The position numbers and the translations under genes were made by a program. Shown here piece after piece: positions 55,012-64,000 of a stretch of DNA of 64,000 nt (positions are counted from its first letter, which is position 1; every line of letters begins with the position of its first letter). The DNA is from Rhizophagus irregularis (taxonomy: Eukaryota > Glomeromycota > Glomeromycetes > Glomerales > Glomeraceae), in NCBI RefSeq assembly GCF_026210795.1, contig NC_089435.1, positions 4,650,001 to 4,714,000 of the forward strand, read 5' to 3'. A model generated the notes under the pieces. That model saw nothing but the letters and a program-made list of their open reading frames with translations, was not told the origin of the DNA and searched no databases.

Positions 55012-55188
55012 TATACATGCCACCCAAATTATTTTGGATTGCCGTAATTATAAGTAAAATCCCAAATTCAATTATGACATCCCAAATTATTTTGGCACTT
55101 TACATAGTAAATTATATATAGACTGAATGAATTATGGCATCCCAAATTATAATTATGGCATCCCAAAATAATTTGGGCAGTATGTATA
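55012..55188. mobile_element. MITE with CCCAAATTATTTTGG arms, 177 bp
   Basis: The left end is TATACATGCCACCCAAATT; the inverted right end is TATACATACTGCCCAAATT. TTAATGAC flanks both sides exactly (55004-55011 and 55189-55196). The body repeats TTATGGCATCCCAAATTA. The 8-bp duplication suggests a hAT-type origin. Confidence 0.88.
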
Positions 55189-55810
55189 TTAATGACAATA
55201 AGTAATCTAGTATCAGTTAAATAATGAATCCATCAATTGAGCTTAAATATTAATTGGTTTAATTTTTTCAATCAGCCAATATGGATTTAATTAAAATTAC
55301 TGGTAAATCAATATGAATATAAGATTTCTTTAATATAAATATATAGCATATTTCCACTTTAACTAGTGAGAAAGAAATTTATGAAAAGCTTTTACTGCCA
55401 TTTATTGATTATAAATCAGAAAAAATTGGCCAAAATATATGAAGAAATGAAGGATGATTCTGCTTAACTTTGCTAAGAACTAATATGCAATTTTTTAAAA
55501 GTAAATAAAATTTATGATCCAAACATTATTTTAAAAAATAGATTCAAATTACTTTGAAACATTTATGAAACCTTTATAAAAATCCATCTGACTTTTTATA
55601 TTAAAATCAGTATGAAAATTGGTTTACAATTTATAATCTGTTTAAAAATTACTTTAATTTCTTAATAAAATATTCAAAAATATCTAAAAAACAAATGCAT
55701 TATCAATTACTTTAGCAAATAGGAAAAACTAAGTTAAAAAATCAAAATAAAGAAAATTAACTAGCAGAAAAATTAATGAAATTATTCATTATTTAACTTA
55801 TAATATAGAA

Positions 55811-57539
55811 TTGGATGTATTTGAAGTTGCAAGATCCTTATAAATGATGGAGATAATAAAAACTTTTTATTGGATTTTTTAAAATACTGCTGAAGACTTT
55901 AAAAGATATTTTGATTGATATAATAAGATCAAAATGATATAATGATAAGAAAATGAATAAGTTGGTGACTATTAGTATCTTGCATTTTACTATAATATTT
56001 AGTTTGTAAAGTTATAGTTAATTAAAGAATTTATATATATTTTTCCAAAAAATGATATTTATTTTATCTCCATTACTTTTTTAAAACAAGCCTTTTAGAT
56101 TAGATTTTTTAAATTTCTAATTTCTTTTTTTAAAGTTAAAAATAATTTAAAATACTTGAATTCATTAAACAGAAATTTTTAAAGAAAAATGATTTTAAGG
56201 ATAAGAATCTTAATTATTCAGAAATCTTAGACAATGACTAAAAGTTCAGGATTTTTCTTAATCTGTAACAATTCTTAAAAACAAAATTTCTATTGTATAT
56301 TACTTTGAAATATTATATAAAAAGAAAAATAAACCAAATAAAAAACTCTGGAGAAAATAACAAATATAAAGAAAAGAGCCAAATAAAATGATACAGGTTT
56401 AATAATAGAATAGAGGTATTGCCAAAAATTAGCTGATTTGAAAAAGGATAAAAGGAGCTAAGCTTTAAATTAAAACTATATATATTATATGATATTTATA
56501 TATTTAAAAAAAAATATAAATAATTTAATTGTCTAAAGTGTAGTAAAGGATTATTTATTATATAGAATTAGTAGTATTAAGATTCTGCTTACTTATAATA
56601 AAGATTATTATAAAAAATTGGCCCTTTACTAATAGTTTTTTCTTTACTTTATCCTTAAATTTTATTAGTTATTGGATGCATTTGAAATTGCAAGATCCTT
56701 TATAAATGATGGAGATAAAAACTTTTTATTGGATTTTTTAAAATACTGCTGAAGACTTTAAAAAATATTTTGGTTGATATAATAAAATCAAAATGATGTA
56801 ATGATAAGAAAATGAATAAGTTGGTGACTATTGGTATTTTGCATTTTCACTATAATATTTAGTTTGTAAGGTTATAGTTAATTAAAGAATTTATATATAT
56901 CTTTTCAAAAAATAATATTTATTTTATCTCCATTACTTTTTTAAAACAAGCCTTTTAGATTAAATTTTTTTAAATTTCTAATTTCTTTTTTTAAAGTTAT
57001 AAAAAATAATTTAAAATACTTGAATTCATTAAACAGAAAATTTTAAAGAAAAATGATTTTAAGGATAAGAATCTTAATTATTCAGAAATCTTAGATAATG
57101 GCTAGAAGTTTAGGATTTTTCTTAACCTGTAACAATTCTTAAAAACAAAATTTTTATTATATATTACTTTGAAATATTATATAAAAAGAAAAATAAATCA
57201 AATAAGAAACTCTGGAGAAAATAACAAATATAAAAAAAAGAGCCAAATAAAATGATACAAGTTTAATAATAGAATAAAGGCATTGCCAAAAATTAGCTGA
57301 TTTGAAAAAGGATAAAAGGAGCCAAGCTTCAAATCAAGTTTATATATATTATATGATATTTATATATTTAAAAAAAAATATAAATAATTCAATTGTTTAA
57401 AGTATAGCAAAGGATTATTTATTATATAGAATTAGATAAATTTGTAGTATTAAGATTTTGCTTACTTATAATAAAGATTATTATAAAAAATTGGCCTTTA
57501 CTATAGTTTTTACTTTACTTTTTTCTTAAATTTTATTAG
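55811..57539. repeat. Tandem duplication, about 860 bp x 2
   Basis: Copy 1 (55811-56671) and copy 2 (from 56672) both begin TTGGATG.ATTTGAA and run parallel to ...TTAAATTTTATTAGTT, with scattered substitutions and small indels. Neither copy has a long open frame. The divergence indicates an old duplication. Confidence 0.88.
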
Positions 57540-58154
57540 TTAATTAGTTAAAAAAAAAAAAATCATAACAATGTAACATAAAATTTCCTTTTATAGTAAG
57601 ATCTGCAAAAAAATTTATACATGATTTTTACTATACTTTTCGTCAAAATGACAAAATACTAATTAAATTTATTTTGACAGACGTAATGTATTTTGACAGA
57701 CGTAATTAATTCATAGTAATTTTATAATAAATAGTGAATTGGTCCGTTCACCAAAATACGACATAATTAATTAGCGGAGAAGTATAATTTTTACCTGTAC
57801 TGCGGGCGACCTATTTTATAAATAAGCAAGATTCTGTAATATTAGTTTAATCCATGTATTTTTTCTTTCTTCTATTTACATTATTATAATTTACCTCTAT
57901 TTGTTTTATATCACATTTTTTTAACATTTTATTTTTAGCAACATATTTTATAATACTTTATCACATTTTTGTAACCATTTATATATATATGTAAATTATT
58001 GTTAGTATTAAATGTATTAAGTGATAAACTTCTGTTTTTTTAGTTATTTTTATATACAATTATTATAATGCAATTATTTTAACTTCTAGTAATCTAATTT
58101 TAATGAATTTTTTTTTAATTTATAGTTATTTAATTCTGCAAAGTTAGCTTTACA

Positions 58155-58179
58155 AATATATATATATATATATATATAA
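58155..58179. repeat. TA microsatellite
   Basis: A run of about twelve AT dinucleotides. Confidence 0.9.
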
Positions 58180-58936
58180 TGTTTGTTTAAAATTGAATTA
58201 CTAGAGGTCAATTTAATATTTAATAATAAAAATTTTTTTTAGTTATTCAGATTTCAATCAAATAGAGATGAAGTATCATCTAATAGATAAATTAAATTTT
58301 TATTTATAAAGAAATTTAGGGTGATCTAACATAATTAGGTTTATTTTAAACTTTTATCTTTAATTATTTCCAAAAGAATAATATATTAATTGTTTATATT
58401 TTAAAACTTCATATAAATTGGTGAATCATCTAGATGGTTAAAACTTTTGCTGACACTATTATAATTAAAGTTTTACAATTTAATTTGATATTTTAAATTT
58501 GATTTGATTTGATTTAAAAATTCTTTAATTTAATTAATCAGTTTAATAAATATTTAATATTTGATTTGAATTTAATTTAAAGAATATATTTTTTTCACAT
58601 CTATAATATATTGCATTTTCCTTTTTTGGTAATTTTTATAAATTATTTTGATTACATGACTTTATTAAGATTGCGCATTTTTTAAAAAATCCTAATATAA
58701 GATTTTATGCACTTACTATATACTATAAAAAACTTTATACTATGCATATTTTTGACTGCTTTATAAGTAGTTTTCTTAATATATCAAAAAGGATTTAAAA
58801 TGTCATTTTTAATTTTTATATGTAATACATTATAAGGATACAACATAATGCAGGTGTAATAAAAATAAAATCCTTAATTTAAATTAATTTTGATTCGGCA
58901 AATTCAAATTAGTTTTATATTTAGGATAAATCTAAT

Positions 58937-59247
58937 TGTAACAGCCTGTTACGCGTCTTATTTGTAACAACCCAATTTTATCCAATTAAAATTTAAGATC
59001 AGGCGTAATGTAAACAAAAACAAAAGATCAGTTGTGTAACCAAGACAAAAGAATTTTTTAAAAAATTTCAAAAAACTGCTTATAACTTGAAATTTTGTCT
59101 ATAAAACTGTCTTAAGTACATTAAGTAAAAGTTTTCCAAATTAAATTTTGTTTATAAAAATTTTATTTGTAAACCATATACTAAATTTATTATTAAAAAA
59201 AAATAAAAAAAGGATGTTACAAATAAGATATGTAACAGGCTGTTACA
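58937..59247. mobile_element. MITE with TGTAACAGCCTGTTAC ends, 311 bp
   Basis: The left end is TGTAACAGCCTGTTACGCGT, then CTTATTTGTAACA; the inverted right end is TGTAACAGCCTGTTACATAT, then CTTATTTGTAACA. Each end is itself a small palindrome. Flanks AATCTAAT and AATATTAT could be a degraded 8-bp duplication. No coding sequence. Confidence 0.8.
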
Positions 59248-62200
59248 AATATTATATTTAATTTAATTTGATTTTAAGGAACTCTAATTATAATCCATTT
59301 GGATTTTTAACAGATATTAAAATGTATTGTACAAGATCTTTTAAATCATTTAAAAATATTTTAATATAAATTCTGAATTTAAATATTAAGCAACTTAAAC
59401 TTTTATGTGATTGGCCAATAGATTTTGCTATATGAAGTATTTTTAACGATTTTTTTAGTTTTATAACAGAATTATATGAAACATTGGACATATATATTTC
59501 AGTGGAAAATAACTTTAACTTAATTTACATGGAACTAATAGTTTTAATTCAAAATCAGAAAGATTATGATATTTTAATGGATTGCAAAATGAATAATGAA
59601 TTGAAAAAAAAAATCATTTTTAAAGAAAAATAATATTTCTATGGCTATTAATATAATTTCAAAATAAATTGATTCTTTTTTTTCATTAGATAATAATATT
59701 CCTAAATTAAATATTGAAGAGCTTGCTAAACAAGTTGATTTAGTGAAAATTATTTAATGTACTTTATTATTTTTAACTCCAATAACTACAGATTAATTTT
59801 ATTTTATTTAAATAATCTAGTATTCATTTATTAATAAAAATTGATTTTAACTTCTAAATCATTATTTTTTTTAAATATTCAATATATTCTTCTAGATGGC
59901 TAATTAAATTTTACTTAAATGATAGAAATTTATGCTAAATATGAACCTTACAATTTAAAAGTATTGGAATACAAATATTGTGACAAATAGATTGCAAAAA
60001 ATAGTAATTCTAAAATAAAGCAAATCATATTGTTGCATATTCTATTAACTAGGTAACGGGATTTGTTGTAATATCTGAAGCACTTATTTAAAATCATGCA
60101 TCAGGTGTGTCACCAAAAATCTGATCACGTGATAATAATCAATAATAACATCTTATTGGTTAATCATGGATAGACATACCTTGCATTACAATGTGTCTAA
60201 CCGTTAATATCTTCTGCTACGCTTTGGATAATAATAATAAAATTTAGAAATGTGATTTATTATATAATACTATGAAAAGCATTGGATAAAAAGCAGAAAA
60301 TTATAGCAGTGAATTTTATGCAGAATCTAAAAATAAGAAAAAATGAAATGTTAATTCATTTATTTATAAAAGTAAGTTTTTGTATATATATTTATCATAT
60401 CTTTATATATTTTTTTGTTATATTTTTAATAATTAATTTATTTTTTTCAGTTCTGAATATTAATGTTAATACTGGTAACAGTAAAAACAAAAAAATGAAG
60501 TTGAGTAGTATAAAATGAAACAAAGAAAATGCTGAAATAGTAAGCTTCAGGAAAAGCTTTTGGAATAAATGGAATGATTTTGCATTTCATTGGGATGGAT
60601 ATTGGGCAAATTTTTAGACCACCTAGAGATTTTGGTTGTATCACTATTTGTAATAGTAATATAACTGCATTTTAGTTTTTTCTTATTTGTATAAGTTTAA
60701 TATGTAAGTAAGCATAGTTATAATATGACAAGACTGCATTTATAATTTAAAAAAAAAAAAATTATTAACTTTATAATAAAAATATTTTTTATATAAATAT
60801 TAAGTATAAATAAAATATAAAATTTATATTATTAATTGTATTAATTTTATATTTATAATAAAAAATTAATTTTTATATACACATTAATTATATCAAAATT
60901 ATTATATAAATTGAATTATAAATAATTACAAAGAATTTAAAGTACATATCTATAACTTAGTATACAAACTAAGATGCGTATTGCCTGTAATTCAAACTAA
61001 AGCAGTCTAAGTCACGTGATGTGAAAGAAATCACGTGAATTTGCTATTAGTAATCAAACTATATAAATTATATAATAGTAAATTTTGAACAATCCAACTT
61101 TTTTTTACAGATTCAGGACCGGAGGAATCCGGCCGGAAAAATTTCAAACCTATAAATAATGTATATAAAAAATAATTTTACCATAAATAAATAATTATAT
61201 ACAAAATAGAAATTTCGTAGATGGCTAGATGCCCGAAAAAAAAAACTTTAAAAAATCATGTGTTCATATACGCCAATTTTCGATTTTTTTTTTTGCTCGG
61301 ACCACTTCTAAAACTTAAATTATGACACAACAATAGTCGCGTGATTGACACTTGTGACTCATTTTTAATATTGATTTCTTTGACAAAAGATTAATACGTA
61401 GTTTCCTATATATAGGTTTATTTAATGTTGCAAATCAAAATCAAAATAAACATTATTCCGTTCATTCCGTTGTATTTATTATATATTTCATTGTAAAACG
61501 GATAATCATAAATTAACATCAAAACAAAGTGATTTTTTTTTAAAAAAGGACCTTGGCATAATGATGAAAGGACAACTTTGTAAACGCGAACTATTTCATA
61601 ATGAACATGCGGAACATGCGTACAAATTATACACGATAACACGATAATGCAATTGCTATAAGTTATCTTTCCACGTAATATATGTGTCATTTGTGTCATA
61701 TGTAACGTATCGATTTGGGCAAAATAAATGACGGAACAAGTGTTACACAAAAGTTGTTCATTATGAGTTATAGTGATATATATCTTCATTTATGTAAATT
61801 GAGTCATATTACTTTTTTAAAAAATATTTATGTTTGTTAATTTTAATAAATTATGAACTGTTAATCGTTACGGTTGCGATAATTGCGGCAGATACGGTAA
61901 ATACGAGACCCTTTTTTTTTTATATCGGTGTAAACCATTATCCTTTTGAAGAATTTTAATAAAGTTTAAAAAAATTATTGTTATTATGATTCGCTCATAG
62001 TATGAAGGTTATTACGTAAACCATTTTTTATACGGAGTAATTTTTATTTAAGATTCCGTAAAATTGATTTATGGTGAAGATTTACTACAATACTGCGGTA
62101 ATATTAATTAATGATGTGTAACAAATTTTGAGAAAAAAAATTTTTAATTAAATAATTCGTCAAACTTTAACCAAATTGAGATAAATGTAATACTATTATA

Positions 62201-62707
62201 CTATTCCCGATTAAGGGATAACTCCATTACATATACCAAATAAGAGAAAAAAAAGCACAATTACAATAACCATTTTTTTACATTACAAAAAAAGTTATAA
62301 ATTTGACGTTCGATCAAATATTTGTCAAGTTAAAAATAATTTCCGCAGTACGGAAATTTTTTATTCCCAGCTTACCGTATGAGCCATTCTTTCCATTCTT
62401 TGCAATAAATAAAATAATAAAAAGGCGCAGTCGTACAACAATAGTAAGAAAAAAAAATAAAAATTTTTTTTTTTCGTATATTTTCGGTTCTATCCGTTAT
62501 ATATTATTTTAATACAAAAAAAAATTTATTTTGAAGATCCCTTTTTTTATGAAACACACAAGATTTGTATCACCTGACAAATACTTAATTGTGTATTATA
62601 TATATAAATTACCCAACTTGAGTTAAATAATCAACTCTCCCTTTTTTTTTCCTTTCCGTCGAAATTTTTTTTTTTTTTTCGTTAACAGAAACACGGTATT
62701 AAAAAAA

Positions 62708-63350
62708 ATGAACGTGAACGAAAAATCTTGTCGAAATTGTGTTGTTCTTAAAGCACAACTTGAACAACAAGAAGCTATCGTGGCCAAATATCTAAAGATA
62801 GTACAATCTCAATCGGAACTAATACAAGATTTACAGAACAAATCATCAACGGTTGGAACATCCCCAAAACCTTCACCTCGTAGGCAATATTCAACAAACT
62901 ATACGAACTATAACGGATGGGATACGACTTCCAATGATCCAAATAATAAAAAAACTCGTGGAGGTAATTTTTTTTTTTTTTACTTTACTGCGGTTATATT
63001 TAATTTTCTGATTTTACTTAATAAAGCATTTTAACAAAAAGGTTACCGCGCTTTTATCGGCTCTATTACAAGTGAAATCGACAAAGATTCATTAAAGAGA
63101 TGTCTTGAAGATTCATTTGGCAAAGTAGATAGTATTGATATTATAACTTCAAAGGTAATGTTATATTTCAATAATATTTATGTCTAATTTATTTATTATT
63201 AAACTAATTAAATATATATAATAGGCCTGTGCGTTTGCGGATTTTGCTTCACCAACCGCATATCATAATGCTGTTAGCGAAGGTGCCGTGTTAGTTAATG
63301 GAATAGCATTAAGCGTCGAAAGAGTGAGAAGACCTAAACCACGAAAATGA
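62708..63350 (+). CDS. RRM-domain RNA-binding protein, three exons
   Basis: Exons are 62708-62963, 63042-63154 and 63225-63350. The introns (GTAATT...AAAAAG and GTAATG...AATAG) keep the frame and give 164 residues. Residues 8-45 form a Cys-containing helix likely to coil (CRNCVVLKAQLEQQEAIVAK, QSQSELIQDL). A Ser/Pro/Asn-rich linker follows. From residue about 86 comes an RNA-recognition motif: YRAFIGSI as RNP2, then CLEDSFGKVDSIDI, ACAFADFASPTAYHNAV as RNP1, and VNGIALSVERVR. The motif resembles the C-terminal RRM of G3BP/NTF2-type proteins, but the NTF2 domain is absent, so only RNA binding is assigned. The ATG follows a long T-rich leader, as in many expressed fungal genes. Everything after the first intron is missed if introns are ignored. 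Confidence 0.88.
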
Positions 63351-64000
63351 ATTTACGCAAACGAAAAACACACACAACATTATCTATCATTCTTTATTTA
63401 AACGCGGGCGATTAAAAAAAAAAAAGAAATGGTTCGAGTTTTATCATTTAAATCATTTATTTTTTTTTTTTGCGATTTTGAATTTGCGACGGAAATATAT
63501 ATTATATCCTTTCCTTTAATCTATTATTTTGAATTATTATCTTACTCATTGAATGTCTATACTTTTTTTTTCATATGAAAAAAATTTCCCCCGTAGACAT
63601 TTATCTTTTTTTTTCTTTTCTTGCGATTAAAAATTAGCGTTAAAAAAATGATAATCGAAATTTTATTATTCTGTTACATCGGTTTTTGCGTTGTTTTTAT
63701 TTGCGTTGAATTCTATCATTTACTGTATGTATTACATATTTTTTTCTTTATTGCGTATATTTTTTAGTTTATTATCATTTTTTTTAAGCTAGTTTTTCTC
63801 TAAATCATTTTATTAACGAAAAAATACCCTGTAAAAAATTCCAACAAAAAAAATTGAAAAAATTTAAAAAATAACAAAATTTAAATATTATTCATAGTTT
63901 TAAAAGAAGAAAAACTATTAATAATAAAGATCTTATTCTTATCTTTTTACTTGTATCAAAAAGTAAAATAAAGATAAATTAATTATTTATTATTCGAACA
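63351..64000. other. 3' flank of the RRM gene
   Basis: T-rich downstream sequence, probably 3' untranslated region followed by intergenic DNA. No second gene seen. Confidence 0.5.

Larger units (their letters stand above)
54107..62707. other. A+T-rich region with small repeats, no supported gene
   Basis: I see no gene I would defend. Open frames at 59288-59491, 60282-60518, 61418-61789 and 62303-62512 are short and driven by composition. Recognisable structure is listed separately: two MITEs, an 860-bp tandem duplication and a TA microsatellite. CACGTGA motifs occur near 60127, 61014 and 61030. The last kilobase before 62708 would hold the promoter of the RRM gene. Confidence 0.45.

Noticed and set aside
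59288-59491. 67-codon minus-strand ORF with a possible helix-turn-helix (AKSIGQSHKSLS)
   Set aside because: Too short and isolated next to a MITE; the resemblance is weak.
61418-61789. 123-codon minus-strand ORF
   Set aside because: Composition-driven Ile/Tyr/Cys mixture without a motif; no splice or promoter context.

Overview
The window looks like nuclear DNA of a fungus, most likely an arbuscular-mycorrhizal glomeromycete of the Rhizophagus type. The grounds are very high A+T, short GT...AG introns with TACTAA-like branch points, repeat families that resemble those of that group, and nested transposable elements outnumbering host genes. This is inference from composition and protein style; no database was searched.

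Only two host genes look intact: a two-exon F-box-like gene (13352-14058) and a three-exon RRM protein gene (62708-63350). A third, on the minus strand (about 660-2195), is broken by an in-frame stop, a frame change and a tandem duplication.

The rest is layered mobile DNA. From left to right: a hAT transposon with an 8-bp target duplication (2631-5076); a 2.2-kb foldback element (6317-8549); a TA-flanked element (9417-10991) holding a tandem array of exon/intron-like modules; and a 4.4-kb TTAA-flanked DNA transposon with a spliced DD34E-type transposase (15320-19746), now broken. A second TA-flanked element starts at 19767 and ends at 42872 because about 22 kb of later insertions lie inside it. 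Four of these (A-D) sit head to tail, every junction carrying the same 13-base sequence. Insertion B was split by a 13.4-kb Ty3/Gypsy retrotransposon (22525-35890), insertion C by a solo LTR of the same family. Further right are a pseudogene (44160-45425), a palindromic element (45434-45954), a decayed non-LTR retrotransposon with endonuclease, reverse transcriptase and RNase H (about 47230-54106), and several MITEs. One 244-bp MITE family occurs four times, each inside another repeat and each with an 8-bp duplication.

The Ty3/Gypsy element is the standout. Besides gag, protease, reverse transcriptase, RNase H and integrase, its polymerase reading frame continues past RNase H into a P-loop domain resembling thymidylate kinase. 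It also has a 714-codon zinc-ribbon ORF ahead of gag, a small unknown ORF, a separately encoded integrase behind a short repeat-rich leader, and LTRs containing a 69-bp repeat that keeps an open reading frame. A retrotransposon carrying its own nucleotide kinase is the best candidate here for an undescribed system.
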